A stretch of 64,000 nucleotides of DNA from contig NZ_CP108518.1 in the NCBI RefSeq assembly GCF_035989885.1, positions 7,989,001-8,053,000 of the forward strand, read 5' to 3'. Each line of letters starts with the position of its first letter. Within the stretch, counting starts at the first letter, position 1. The translations under genes and the position numbers were made by a program. The stretch is from Streptomyces sp. NBC_01232. GTDB lineage: Bacteria; Actinomycetota; Actinomycetes; Streptomycetales; Streptomycetaceae. The notes under the pieces were generated by a model. The model was given only the letters and a program-made list of their open reading frames with translations, did no database searches and was not told the origin of the DNA. This document shows positions 16,083 through 24,553 of the stretch, piece after piece.

Positions 16083-17576
16083 CTACTTGAGCGCCGAGAA
16101 CGCCTTGGTGAAGGCCAGCGGTTCCTGGAGGATGGAACTGCACGTCGCATCCGCGTGGTTGACCGCACCGGCCGCGCACTGCTTGTCGCGCGTGGAGGAC
16201 CACATGGCCAGCCGGCCGATTCCCTTCGACGCCGCGAAGCCCACGAGCTGCGTCGCGTCCTCCACCGTGAAGATCTCGCTCACGACGTCGTTGACGCCGA
16301 TCATCGGGGTGACGGCCACGGCCTTCCACGCCGCAGCGTCGGAGAGCCCGAGCACGCCCTTGATCTGCGCCTGGGTGGCGGTCGCGGCCGAGATCGCGTA
16401 CTGCCCCATGTCCCCGCTGTACGCGGGCCCGTAGTCCATCGCCATGATGTTGACCGCGTCGACCCGCACGCCGTTCTTCTTCGCGTCGGCCAGCAGGGCC
16501 ACGCCCGGCTGGGTCAGGCCCTCGGGCATCACCGGCAGCGTGAAGGCGACGTCCAGACCCGGGTGGGACTTCTGCAGCCGGGCGATGGCCTGCGCGCGGC
16601 GGGCGTTGGCCGCGGTGTCGGGCAGGGCGGCGCCCTCGATGTCGAAGTCGACCTTGGTGAGCCGGTAGTGGTCGACGACCTTCCCGTACGCGGCGGTCAG
16701 GTCGTCCACGGTGGCGCAGTTCAGGGCCAGTTCGTGCCCGGCGGCCCCGCCGAACGACACCCGTACGTCGCCGCCCCTGGCGCGCAGCGCACCGATCTGG
16801 GCGGCCACCTTGTCGTTCGCGAGATCCGTGACGCCGCCCCACAGCGGTGCGCAGCCGCCGCCGGAGGTGATGAAGGCGAGGTGGAACTCCTTCACGCCGG
16901 TCTTCGTCGCGGTGTCGAGCAGGTCGTACGAGGGGTAGAGCGAGGTGTCCACGTACGGGGCGAAGCGCGCGCCGCCGCCACCGGGGGCGGGAGTGGGGAC
17001 GGGGGCGGTCGCCGTGGGGGAGGGCGACTTGGTCCCGGTGGGCGCGGCGGACGTCGCGGGTGCGGTCGGCGCCGGGCTCGCGGTGACGGTGGGCCGGACG
17101 GTGGGGCGTCCGCTGGGCTGGGCCGTGGCGCCCTGGTCCACCGAGCACTTCACCCCGTTGATCAGGCACCCCGTCGGGTCGCCGAGGGTACCGGTGCCGC
17201 TGGTGACGAAGCCGACGGTGACGGAGGCCCCGGCGGCCAGCTGCGCGTTCCAGGCGGCGGGCTTCACGGTGACGCGGCTGCCGGAAACGGTGTGGGTGCC
17301 GTTCCACAGCGAGTCGATCTTCGTTCCTGCGGGCAGGTCGAACTGGAGGGTCCAGTCCGACTGCGCCCGGCCGGTGCCGTTGGTGATCACGTACTGGCCG
17401 GTGTAACCGCCGCTCCAGGAGCTGGACTTGGTGTACACGGCGCCGACGGAGGTCGCCTGCGCCGTACCGGTGAACGCGAAGGCCGCCCCACCAATCACCG
17501 CCGCGGCCACGATCGCGCCCGTGACCTTCGCCGTACGACTCGTCCTGCGCCGGTGCCCGACTGTGCTGCCCATCAC
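16083..17576 (-). CDS. secreted chitinase: CBM2 + GH18
   Basis: 497 residues. An export signal (about 1-42: basic RRRTSRTAK, then an Ala/Val core) is followed by a cellulose/chitin-binding CBM2 (about 43-145, with WSGGYTGQYVITNGTG, WTLQFDLP and WNAQLAAGASVTVGF). A Pro/Thr/Ser linker (about 160-205) leads to a GH18 catalytic barrel (about 210-497). The catalytic DxxDxDxE region reads KVDFDIEG, and SFGGAAG and MAMDYG are also family signatures. It cleaves chitin by substrate-assisted retention. GTG at 17576, or the adjacent ATG at 17573; AGGCAGG stands upstream. A dyad at 17674-17702 may be a regulatory site. Confidence 0.93.
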   Translation of the reverse strand: MMGSTVGHRRRTSRTAKVTGAIVAAAVIGGAAFAFTGTAQATSVGAVYTKSSSWSGGYTGQYVITNGTGRAQSDWTLQFDLPAGTKIDSLWNGTHTVSGSRVTVKPAAWNAQLAAGASVTVGFVTSGTGTLGDPTGCLINGVKCSVDQGATAQPSGRPTVRPTVTASPAPTAPATSAAPTGTKSPSPTATAPVPTPAPGGGGARFAPYVDTSLYPSYDLLDTATKTGVKEFHLAFITSGGGCAPLWGGVTDLANDKVAAQIGALRARGGDVRVSFGGAAGHELALNCATVDDLTAAYGKVVDHYRLTKVDFDIEGAALPDTAANARRAQAIARLQKSHPGLDVAFTLPVMPEGLTQPGVALLADAKKNGVRVDAVNIMAMDYGPAYSGDMGQYAISAATATQAQIKGVLGLSDAAAWKAVAVTPMIGVNDVVSEIFTVEDATQLVGFAASKGIGRLAMWSSTRDKQCAAGAVNHADATCSSILQEPLAFTKAFSALK

Positions 17577-17673
17577 GTGCCTGCCTCTGTGTTACTGGGG
17601 AGTTGGGGGATCGAGCAGCACGCTAGCCGCACCGAAACGGACATTCGTTCGTTTCTGTACGGCGGCGATGAGC

Positions 17674-17702
17674 CTTAGGTTCCACTTAAGGTGGAGGTAA
17701 GG
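17674..17702. promoter_or_regulatory. dyad-symmetric element upstream of chitinase
   Basis: An imperfect inverted repeat with outer CTTA/TAAG and inner TCCAC/GTGGA arms around TTAAG, about 100 bp upstream of the chitinase start. It does not match the DasR consensus well. Role inferred only. Confidence 0.3.
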
Positions 17703-17825
17703 GCGGGCTACGGAAGCCGGGGGGAAGCCGGGGGAGGGCACGGTTACGGCGCCCGTCGGGGTCGGTGACGGACTAATATCCACCTGCCCGGCCGACCGGG
17801 CGCACGGGGCGATTTCGGGGGAAGC

Positions 17826-19535
17826 ATGGCGGAGATGGTGGACACGTCACTGAGTGTGGGTGTCCTGGCCGTGGCCGGTCCGGCGCTCGTGGTGCGGCTG
17901 TTGTCACTGCCGCTGCTCCTGCGCGCCCAGGATGCCGTGCGCGAGCGGGTGTCGGCCGCCCGGGACGGGCGTGCGGCGCCAGGCAGAGCGGCCGTCGTCG
18001 GGGAGCTGGTGGTACAGCTCGGCGGCGGCGCCGTCCTGGTGGCGCTGCTGCTGATGCTGCGCCGGTCCCTTCCCGGCCTGGACATGCTGGCGGAACCGGC
18101 CGCCTGGGGGCAGGCGTTCCCCCTGGCCATCGAGTTCGGCCTGCCTCTGACGCTGGCCCGGACCTACTTCGTCGGCGGGGCGATCGTCGCCCTAACGCTC
18201 TGGCTCCTGCTGTGGTTCCTGACGCAGCGCAGCCTGCTGACCGCCGGTGCACCCGCGCAGCCCGGGGCGCCGTCTCCGAACGGCCCGCGGACGGCCGCCC
18301 TGCTCGCCCTCCGGGTGGCCGTCGGCGTGTTCGCACCCGTCGGGGTGCTGCTGGCCGCCCTCGTGTTCCAGGCCGTCGCCCTCATCGCCAGCTCCAGGGC
18401 CCGGGGGACGGCCCGTGCCGGCGGAGGTCTCCCCGTCACGGTCACGCCCTCGGTCGCGCCTTCGATCGCTCCGTCGGTCACGCCCGCGGCCGCGGCCACA
18501 GCCACGGCCCCGCCGCTTGCGCCGCTGACCCCGCTGGTTCCGCCGGCGCCCTCGTTCCCGCCCGCGCGGCAGGTCCCGTACCTTCCGACGCAGGCCGACC
18601 GGAGCACCGGAGCGGTGCCGCAGGTCGCCTGTCAGGAGCTGAACCCGAACGAGCCGCGCACGATCGCCGGATACCAGCTGCTCGGCCGGATCGGGGCCGG
18701 CGGGATGGGAACGGTGTACCTGGCCCGGCGCGAGGGGGCGGCGACCCAGGTGGCCCTGAAGACGATCCACCCCGAACTCCTGGACCACGCCGAGCTGTTG
18801 CTGCGCTTCGAGCGCGAGGTGGAGGTGCTGTCCATGGTGTCCGGCGCCTACACCGCCCGGGTGCTCGACGCCGGGGTGGACGCCGGACGCCCGTACCTGG
18901 CCATGGAGTTGCTCGACGGACGGCCCCTCGACGTCCACCTGCGGGAGCAGGGCCCGATCCGCTCCCCGGAGGCGCTGCGCGCCCTGGCCCTCGCGCTGGC
19001 CGTGGCGCTCTCCGGTGTGCACAGGCTCGGCCTCGTGCACCGGGACCTCAAGCCCGCCAACATCATGCTCACCACTGCCGGACCGCGCCTGCTCGACTTC
19101 GGGATCGCGGCGCTCGTGGACGGCACCCGGCTCACCCGCACCGGCGGCGGACCGGGCACCCTGACCTACATGGCACCGGAGCAGTTCGGCGACGAGCGTG
19201 TCGGGACGGCCGCCGACGTGTGGGCGTGGGCCTGCTGCGTGGTGTGCGCGGCCCACGGCACCAGTCCGTTCTCGGCGACGAGCACGGGCGCGGTGATCCG
19301 CCGGATCGTGGACACCGGTCCCGAGCCCGCCGCGCTGGAGGCGGTACGGGCGCTCGATCCGGCCCTCGCGGCCGCCGTCGGGCGGGCGTTGACCGCGGAT
19401 CCCGCCGGGCGCCCGGCGGACGGCGCGGCCCTGGTCGAGCTGCTGACCGGGCCCCAGGGGCCGGACCCGAGGCTGCCGGACGCGGGCGCGGTCCGCGAGC
19501 AGATCACGCAGGGCTGGCGCACGCTGACCCTCTGA
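17826..19535 (+). CDS. membrane serine/threonine protein kinase with N-terminal transmembrane region
   Basis: 569 residues in an unusual order. About four membrane helices come first (near residues 10-30, 57-80, 115-140 and 160-185), then a Pro/Ala/Thr-rich linker (about 195-265), and only then the Hanks-type kinase domain (about 280-540). The kinase has the glycine loop GRIGAGGMGTVYLA, the catalytic Lys in VALKTI, HRDLKPANIM (about 403-412), DFG (about 423) and MAPEQF. All key residues are present. Most Streptomyces kinases have the reverse order. The gene ends within an 8-bp tandem repeat, so repeat slippage could change its C-terminus. No substrate is evident. Confidence 0.9.
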   Translation: MAEMVDTSLSVGVLAVAGPALVVRLLSLPLLLRAQDAVRERVSAARDGRAAPGRAAVVGELVVQLGGGAVLVALLLMLRRSLPGLDMLAEPAAWGQAFPLAIEFGLPLTLARTYFVGGAIVALTLWLLLWFLTQRSLLTAGAPAQPGAPSPNGPRTAALLALRVAVGVFAPVGVLLAALVFQAVALIASSRARGTARAGGGLPVTVTPSVAPSIAPSVTPAAAATATAPPLAPLTPLVPPAPSFPPARQVPYLPTQADRSTGAVPQVACQELNPNEPRTIAGYQLLGRIGAGGMGTVYLARREGAATQVALKTIHPELLDHAELLLRFEREVEVLSMVSGAYTARVLDAGVDAGRPYLAMELLDGRPLDVHLREQGPIRSPEALRALALALAVALSGVHRLGLVHRDLKPANIMLTTAGPRLLDFGIAALVDGTRLTRTGGGPGTLTYMAPEQFGDERVGTAADVWAWACCVVCAAHGTSPFSATSTGAVIRRIVDTGPEPAALEAVRALDPALAAAVGRALTADPAGRPADGAALVELLTGPQGPDPRLPDAGAVREQITQGWRTLTL

Positions 19536-19564
19536 CCCTCTGACCCTCTGACCTTCTGACCCTC
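19525..19564 (+). repeat. 8-bp tandem repeat spanning a stop codon
   Basis: Five units of TGACCCTC, the fourth with one C-to-T change. The kinase stop (TGA, 19533-19535) is part of the second unit. Since 8 is not a multiple of 3, unit gain or loss would mostly affect bases after the stop. Confidence 0.9.
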
Positions 19565-19638
19565 TACCCCCTGGCCCTCTGACCTGACCCGGCCGACTCG
19601 GTCGTCCGGACCGTTCCCGTTGTCCCGGCCGGCCCGGG

Positions 19639-20013
19639 TCAGCCGTGCGTGGCGTCGATGACGCAGAAGCGGTTGCCCTCGGGATCGGCCAGCACGACGA
19701 AGTCGGGGTCCTCCGGATAGGAGTCCCAGTCGACCTGCCGGGCACCCAGTGACACCAGTCGCGCCACCTCCGCCCCCTGCTCCGCGGCGTCCGCCGCGTA
19801 CAGGTCGAGGTGGACGCGCGGGTGTTCCTGTACGGGGCTGACACTGCGGCCGAGGGCCAGGCCCGGACCGCCTGCCCCGTCGGCCGGGACGAGGACGGTC
19901 CAGCCGTCGTCCACCTCGCCGTCGCGGGGTACGTATCCCAGCGCCCGGGTCCAGAATTCGGCGGCCCGGCGCACGTCCGCGGCGCCCATGACGATCGTTC
20001 CGAGGGTCAGCAT
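19639..20013 (-). CDS. VOC superfamily (glyoxalase/bleomycin-resistance-like) protein
   Basis: 124 residues, one full vicinal-oxygen-chelate fold made of two beta-alpha-beta-beta-beta units: the first from TLGTIVMGAADVRRAAEFWT, the second ending DPDFVVLADPEGNRFCVID, which is the family's typical C-terminal strand with its conserved Glu. The metal ligands are not clear. ATG at 20013. Proteins of this size are usually uncharacterised or act in antibiotic binding. It is convergent to the kinase gene. Confidence 0.88.
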   Translation of the reverse strand: MLTLGTIVMGAADVRRAAEFWTRALGYVPRDGEVDDGWTVLVPADGAGGPGLALGRSVSPVQEHPRVHLDLYAADAAEQGAEVARLVSLGARQVDWDSYPEDPDFVVLADPEGNRFCVIDATHG

Positions 20014-20051
20014 GATCCGATTCTGGCAAACCGGGTCCGGCCCGACACCCC

Positions 20052-21173
20052 CTAAGGGCGCAACGGACGAGAGATGGCCACCATCGCAGCGTCGTCGTCG
20101 AGCCGGTGCCCGGCCGCGTGCGCGAGCAGGTCCTCGCACAATCGGTCCAGCAGGGCCTGCGGCGCCAGGCCCGACCACGCGGTCACGCGCTCCGCCAGGG
20201 GGTAGAAGGCGCCCGACCCGTCGCGCGCCTCCAGGACGCCGTCCGTGTAGAGGAGCAGGACGTCGCCGTCGCCGAAGGCGAAGGTCTGCGCGGTGACGTC
20301 CGAAGCCACGAGTCCGGCGAGACCCAGCGGCGGCGCGGGCCGCGGCACCTCCAGCTGGACGGCTCCGCCCGCGCGCAGCACGAGCAGCGGCGGCGGATGG
20401 CCGCAGCTGACGAGGTGCAGCACTTGCCCGGCGTCGGGGATCTCCAGGACGGCCGCGGTCACGAAGCTCTCCCCCTCGTCCCCGGCGCCGCCGTCCAGGT
20501 CCGCGGAGACCGCGGCTTCCAGGTAGTCCACCAGGCCCGGCAGCCGGGCCTCCTGGTGGGCGGAGGCCCGGAAGGCGCCCATGACGAGGGCGGCGTCCCC
20601 GACCGCGTCCAGCCCCTTGCCCCGGACATCGCCGATGATCAGCCGCGTTCCCGTGGCCGTCCGGGCGGCGGCGTACAGGTCGCCGCCGATCTGGGCCTCG
20701 GCCGCGGCGGCGAGGTAGACGGAGGCGACACCCAGCGGACCGATCCGGTCCGGCAGGGGCCGCAGGACCACCTCCTGCGCGGTCTCCGCCACCGAACGCA
20801 GCTGGACCACTTCCTTCTCGTGCACCTCGCGCAGGTGGGCGAAGAAGGTCACGAACACCGAGATCATCACGAGTGCGATGATCTGGAAGGTGTGGTTCAG
20901 GTCGGTCACGGTGGTACTGCCCACCGCGACCACGATCTGCGCCAGTACGGCGACCACACCCACCAGGGCCGTCATCCGGGGACCCGCGAACGACGCGGTC
21001 ACCGCCGGTGCCGCGGCCAGGAAAGGTCCCAGGTGCACCTCGGGGGGAGCGATCAGGTCGACCGCCGTCACCAGGGCGATCAGCGCGAACGGAACCGCCA
21101 GCTGTGCGTGCCTCACCTGCGGGTGGTGGTGTCGTGCGTGCGACCGCCGGAGATACATCCCCCCTGCATACAC
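20052..21173 (-). CDS. SpoIIE-type PP2C phosphatase, membrane-anchored
   Basis: 373 residues. Residues 25-115 contain about four membrane helices (an MASE-like input region). A short coiled linker (HLREVHEKEVVQLRSVAETA) leads to a PP2C/SpoIIE phosphatase domain (about 140-370) with metal-binding acidic motifs GGDLYA, IGDVRGKG, LLYTDGVLEARD and LDDDAAMVAI. These enzymes dephosphorylate STAS anti-sigma antagonists. GTG at 21173 or ATG at 21158; neither has an ideal ribosome-binding site. The STAS protein at 11284-11667 is one possible client. Confidence 0.9.
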   Translation of the reverse strand: MYAGGMYLRRSHARHHHPQVRHAQLAVPFALIALVTAVDLIAPPEVHLGPFLAAAPAVTASFAGPRMTALVGVVAVLAQIVVAVGSTTVTDLNHTFQIIALVMISVFVTFFAHLREVHEKEVVQLRSVAETAQEVVLRPLPDRIGPLGVASVYLAAAAEAQIGGDLYAAARTATGTRLIIGDVRGKGLDAVGDAALVMGAFRASAHQEARLPGLVDYLEAAVSADLDGGAGDEGESFVTAAVLEIPDAGQVLHLVSCGHPPPLLVLRAGGAVQLEVPRPAPPLGLAGLVASDVTAQTFAFGDGDVLLLYTDGVLEARDGSGAFYPLAERVTAWSGLAPQALLDRLCEDLLAHAAGHRLDDDAAMVAISRPLRP

Positions 21174-21286
21174 CGAGAGGCGATCCGGACCCCCGAAGCC
21201 AGGCCGTCACGGGCCCAGCCGGTACTGGACCGGGCCCATCCCGTCCTCGGTCCGTACGGGCTTAGCTCCCCAGGCCCTACGTCCTC

Positions 21287-22114
21287 CTACGGACGGCGCC
21301 GGGGCTTGCCGCTCTTGCCGCCGCCCTTGGGGGCACCGGAACCGCCGCGGGTGTTCTTGCCCGCCGGCTTCCCGGACCCCGACCTGCCGGCCCCGGACTT
21401 GCCGGCCCCCGACTTCCGCTGAGCCCCGCCGGCGCCGCCCGCTCCCGCACCCGTTTCCGGGCGCTTGCGCTTCGTCTTGGGCTGCGGCGGGGTCGGCGCG
21501 CGGCCCCGCGTGCTGTTCACGGTCCGGCCGCGGACGATCCCGATGAACTCCTCCACCAGATCGGTGGTCTCCTCCTGCGGCCACGACAGCGCGACCCGCG
21601 ATGCGGGCGCGTCCGAGACCGTCCGGTAGGTCAGGTCCTTGCGGTGGTGCAGACGGGCGAGCGACTGCGGGACGACGAGCACGCCCACCCCGGCCGCCAC
21701 CAGCTCGATCGCGTCCGCCGTCGTCTCGGGGCGCTCGATCGCGGGCTTCCCCGGCAGCTGCTCCCAGGCCAGGGTGTCGTCGAGGGGGTGGAACACGATC
21801 TCGTCGGCGAGGTCCTCGGTGGACACCTCCTCGGCCGCGGCCACGAGGTGATCCTTGGGGACGACGACCACCGTGGTCTCGGTGTAGAGGGGGATCGCGC
21901 TGAGGTCGTCACGGTCGACCGGCAGCCGGACGAACCCGGCGTCGGCGCCGCCCGCCCGCAGTACGCCGAACGCCTCGGTCGGGGACACCGCGACCAGGGT
22001 CAGGGGGACGTCGGGCAGCCGCTCGTTCCAGATACGCACCCATTTGCTGGGTGTCACCCCGGGGACATAAGCGAGCCGGAACGAAGGGGGTACTGGTACT
22101 TCCGAGCCTGTCAC
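21287..22114 (-). CDS. LysR substrate-binding-domain protein lacking HTH, with basic tail
   Basis: 275 residues. Residues 10-195 match the effector-binding (periplasmic-binding-like) domain of LysR regulators (FRLAYVPGVTPSKW, GGADAGFVRLPVD, ELVAAGVGVLVVPQSLARL), but the N-terminal winged helix is absent. The last 75 residues are a Lys/Arg/Gly-rich low-complexity tail that may bind nucleic acid. GTG at 22114. It is divergent, 58 bp, from a DUF5997 gene. I recall this pairing from other Streptomyces genomes, which would suggest the two act together. The effector is unknown. Confidence 0.85.
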   Translation of the reverse strand: MTGSEVPVPPSFRLAYVPGVTPSKWVRIWNERLPDVPLTLVAVSPTEAFGVLRAGGADAGFVRLPVDRDDLSAIPLYTETTVVVVPKDHLVAAAEEVSTEDLADEIVFHPLDDTLAWEQLPGKPAIERPETTADAIELVAAGVGVLVVPQSLARLHHRKDLTYRTVSDAPASRVALSWPQEETTDLVEEFIGIVRGRTVNSTRGRAPTPPQPKTKRKRPETGAGAGGAGGAQRKSGAGKSGAGRSGSGKPAGKNTRGGSGAPKGGGKSGKPRRRP

Positions 22115-22172
22115 CCCGCAAGGTTACCGGTCGTGGTCGGAGGTAGCGCACACGCTCGATACTCTTGACACC

Positions 22173-22577
22173 ATGACGTCGCACCAGAACACCCAGACGA
22201 TGAAGCCCGCGACCGCGGCGAAGAAGCTGGGCGTGTACCTCGAGGCCACCCCCGCAGAGTTCCAGGAGGGTGTCGTCTCGCGCAGCGAATTGAGTGCGCT
22301 CCAGGCCGAGCCGCCCCAGTGGCTGCAGGAGCTGCGCGCCAACGGTCCGCACCCCCGACCGGTGGTGGCGGCCAAGCTGGGCGTCTCCATCGCCGGCCTC
22401 GCCCGCGGCGGGGTCACCGAGCCCCTCACCACGGAGCAGATCGAAGCGCTGAAGCAGGAAGCCCCCGAGTGGCTGCAGCGCGAGCGCGCCACCCAGGCCG
22501 AGGTCCGCAAGGAAACGGTCCGCATCAAGGAGAAGAACGCGGAGCGCGCCGAGAAGGCCCGCGACCAGCGCTCCTGA
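22173..22577 (+). CDS. DUF5997 family protein
   Basis: 134 residues, soluble. KPATAAKKLGVYLEATPAEF is followed by RSELSALQAEPPQWLQELR, then a repeat of the same theme (VAAKLGVSIAGLARGGVTE and TTEQIEALKQEAPEWLQRER), and the protein ends in a charged helix. The internal duplication suggests two helix-turn-helix-like units. No enzyme motif is present. The ATG at 22173 follows a short divergent promoter region shared with the LysR-like gene. Confidence 0.85.
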   Translation: MTSHQNTQTMKPATAAKKLGVYLEATPAEFQEGVVSRSELSALQAEPPQWLQELRANGPHPRPVVAAKLGVSIAGLARGGVTEPLTTEQIEALKQEAPEWLQRERATQAEVRKETVRIKEKNAERAEKARDQRS

Positions 22578-22597
22578 CCTGCGGCTCCGCCTCCCGC

Positions 22598-22631
22598 CAG
22601 GCCTGGCTCCCCCACGGGGAGGCCAGGCCTG
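22598..22631. terminator. bidirectional hairpin terminator
   Basis: A perfect 10-bp stem CAGGCCTGGC/GCCAGGCCTG, extended inside by TCCCC/GGGGA with one bulged G. It lies between the convergent DUF5997 and YdeI genes. Confidence 0.8.
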
Positions 22632-22665
22632 ACGCCTTCCCGCGTCCTGCGCCCGCGCCCCGCGC

Positions 22666-23238
22666 CTATGGGGCGTCCTCCCGAAGCAGCCGCACCGCCC
22701 GGTCGAGCCGGGCCCGCCTGGTCTCCGGCGTGAGCGCCTGGAGCAACGGCAGGATCACCTGGTAGCGCCCGGTCCGGTCGAGCGCCTCGAACGCCTTCCG
22801 GGCCTCCGGATCCGCCTCGAACGCCGCCGCCAGATCGGGTGGCACCGTCGCCGTCCGCTGGGACTCGTAGGCGTGCGTCCACCGTCCGTCGGCCTGCGCC
22901 CTGCGCACCTCGGCCAGACCCGGCTCGCGCATCCGCCCCGCGGCCGTCAGCTCCGCGACCTTGTCGACGTTCACCTGCGACCACAGGCTCCTGGGCCGGC
23001 GGGGTACGTACTTCTGCAGGTAGTGGCGCTCGTCGAGGGCACGCCGCTGCCCGGAGATCCAGCCGTAGCACAGCCCGATGTCGACCAGCTCGTCGTCGGT
23101 GACCGACGCGATCCCGGACTTCTTCTTGGCCAGCTTGATCCACACGCCCTCGTGGCGCGTGTGGTGCTCGGCCAGCCAGCTCTCGAAAGCCTCGGCGTCC
23201 GCGAAGCCGACGATCTCCACCCCACCCAGTTCCTCCAT
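22666..23238 (-). CDS. YdeI/OmdA family protein
   Basis: 190 residues. The start AFESWLAEHHTRHEGVWIKL, then SVTDDELVDIGLCYGWISGQ, YLQKYVPRRPRSLWSQVN and the long C-terminal helix with ARLDRAVRLLRE are diagnostic of the YdeI/OmpD-associated family. It is cytoplasmic, of unclear biochemical role; some members are linked to stress. ATG at 23238. Confidence 0.9.
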   Translation of the reverse strand: MEELGGVEIVGFADAEAFESWLAEHHTRHEGVWIKLAKKKSGIASVTDDELVDIGLCYGWISGQRRALDERHYLQKYVPRRPRSLWSQVNVDKVAELTAAGRMREPGLAEVRRAQADGRWTHAYESQRTATVPPDLAAAFEADPEARKAFEALDRTGRYQVILPLLQALTPETRRARLDRAVRLLREDAP

Positions 23239-23650
23239 GCACCCAGGCTATCGGCCACCGTCCGGGCGCCGACGCGTTCGCCCTCGTCATGGTGTTCGCG
23301 TGGAGTGCCCGGACGCCGCACTGCTGTCGGTCGGCCCGAACGGCTCGATGAACACGAGCCTGATCCCGTACCTGTCCCTGGGTGTCGCCTGCATGACCGG
23401 CCATCGGTTCCGTGAACACCGGCAGCACACCGCCGAGTTGCGCACGGAAGACACCGCATGCAGCTGACGGGTCATCGTGCCCGGCAGGGCACGGCCGTCC
23501 GACAGGCCGCGTTCAGCCGCAGCTTCGTCCGCGCGTCCGGGCCCGCGGAGCCGCAGGAGCGGGGCACCGCGGGCCGTGGCGAGGGATTGCCGAGCGCGAC
23601 CCCGGCGGGGCAGGGCGTTCGAACGGTCAGATGGCCGAGGAGCTGTTCAT
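23239..23650. other. gene-free region
   Basis: 412 bp between two minus-strand genes. Short open frames on both strands have no protein-like features that I trust. No repeat or RNA structure stands out. Confidence 0.5.
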
Positions 23651-24106
23651 CTAGGCGGTCACGGTCTCCGGGCGGTTCTCGTCCCGGCGTCCGACCGAGG
23701 CCGAGGACCGCGAGGAGAACAGCCCGTCCACCGCCAGCGCGCCGGGGCCGGTGAACACCAGCAGGAGGAAGGCCCAGCAGAACATCGCCGAGGCCTCGCC
23801 GCCGTTCTGCAGCGGCCACAGCGCACCCGGCTGGTGCACGGTGAAGTACGCGTACGCCATCGAGCCGGAGGCGACGAAGGCGGCCGCCCGCGTGCCGAGA
23901 CCCAGCAGGATCAGGGCGCCGGCGACGAGCTGGATGGCGGCGGCGTACCAGCCGGGCCAGGTTCCGGCCGCGACGGTGCCACCACCGTGCGCACCGCCGA
24001 GGACACCGAAGAGGGAGGCCGCCCCGTGCGAGGCGAAGAGCAGTCCGGTGACGATCCGGAACAGGCCGACGGCATAGGGCTGGGCATGGTCGAGACGGGC
24101 GTTCAT
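23651..24106 (-). CDS. DoxX family membrane protein
   Basis: 151 residues with four membrane helices (about 10-30, 48-68, 75-95 and 105-130). LFRIVTGLLFASHGAASLFG and then IQLVAGALILLGLGTRAAAF are the DoxX signature. Family members sit in the plasma membrane, and some are linked to redox or oxidative stress with SseA and SodA. AAGGAGCC just before the ATG at 24106 fixes the start over an upstream in-frame ATG. A candidate iron-box sequence lies 68 bp upstream (24174-24192). Confidence 0.9.
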   Translation of the reverse strand: MNARLDHAQPYAVGLFRIVTGLLFASHGAASLFGVLGGAHGGGTVAAGTWPGWYAAAIQLVAGALILLGLGTRAAAFVASGSMAYAYFTVHQPGALWPLQNGGEASAMFCWAFLLLVFTGPGALAVDGLFSSRSSASVGRRDENRPETVTA

Positions 24107-24553
24107 GGGGGAGGCTCCTTCGGTAGGGGACGGGTCCCGAAGTCGTGCCGAGGCCCTCGATCGAGGGCGAGCCATAGGTTAGGTAGGCCTTACTGGGCTG
24201 ACAAGCGCGAGTTCCGGCCACCACCGAGGGCGTCCGACGCTACAGCGCGCCCCTCGGGCCACGCCGTCGGCGCGCGCGGCGGCCGGCGGGCCGGGGACCC
24301 GGGCGGCCCACCCTGACGCGGCAGCGCCCGCCCGGCGCACGGGGGACGGGGACCCGCCGGTCCGCCCCCGGTGACGGACCGACAGGTCCGCGCCCGACTC
24401 CGATCCCAGGACCGGCCCGGATGCCCGCATGCGCATCGCGCGCAGGCTCGCTCGAACCGGCGCGCAGGAACCATGCCCGCCCGGCCGTGTGGTTCCCGCG
24501 CCGGTCGGCCCTGTCCACTGGCGGCCCGCGGAACGGTGGGGTCCGCTGGAGGC
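24107..24553. other. intergenic region with candidate iron box
   Basis: 447 bp between divergent genes (DoxX and TDT). Apart from the element at 24174-24192 the sequence is Arg/Pro/Gly-coding noise in all frames. Confidence 0.4.
24174..24192 (-). promoter_or_regulatory. candidate DmdR/IdeR-type iron box
   Basis: ATAGGTTAGGTAGGCCTTA agrees at about 13 of 19 positions with the actinobacterial iron box TTAGGTTAGGCTAACCTAA. It lies 68 bp upstream of the DoxX gene, where a promoter is expected. The match was made by eye; the right half is weak. Confidence 0.35.

Noticed and set aside
15577..17307. Long minus-strand reading frame (576 residues) overlapping the chitinase
   Set aside because: It is an Arg/His/Pro-rich shadow frame of the GH18 gene; only its last part (from 15894) belongs to the separate membrane protein.
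23239..23650. Short plus-strand frame with a conserved-looking segment
   Set aside because: No start with a ribosome-binding site and no recognisable domain; both strands are equally open, as expected from high GC.
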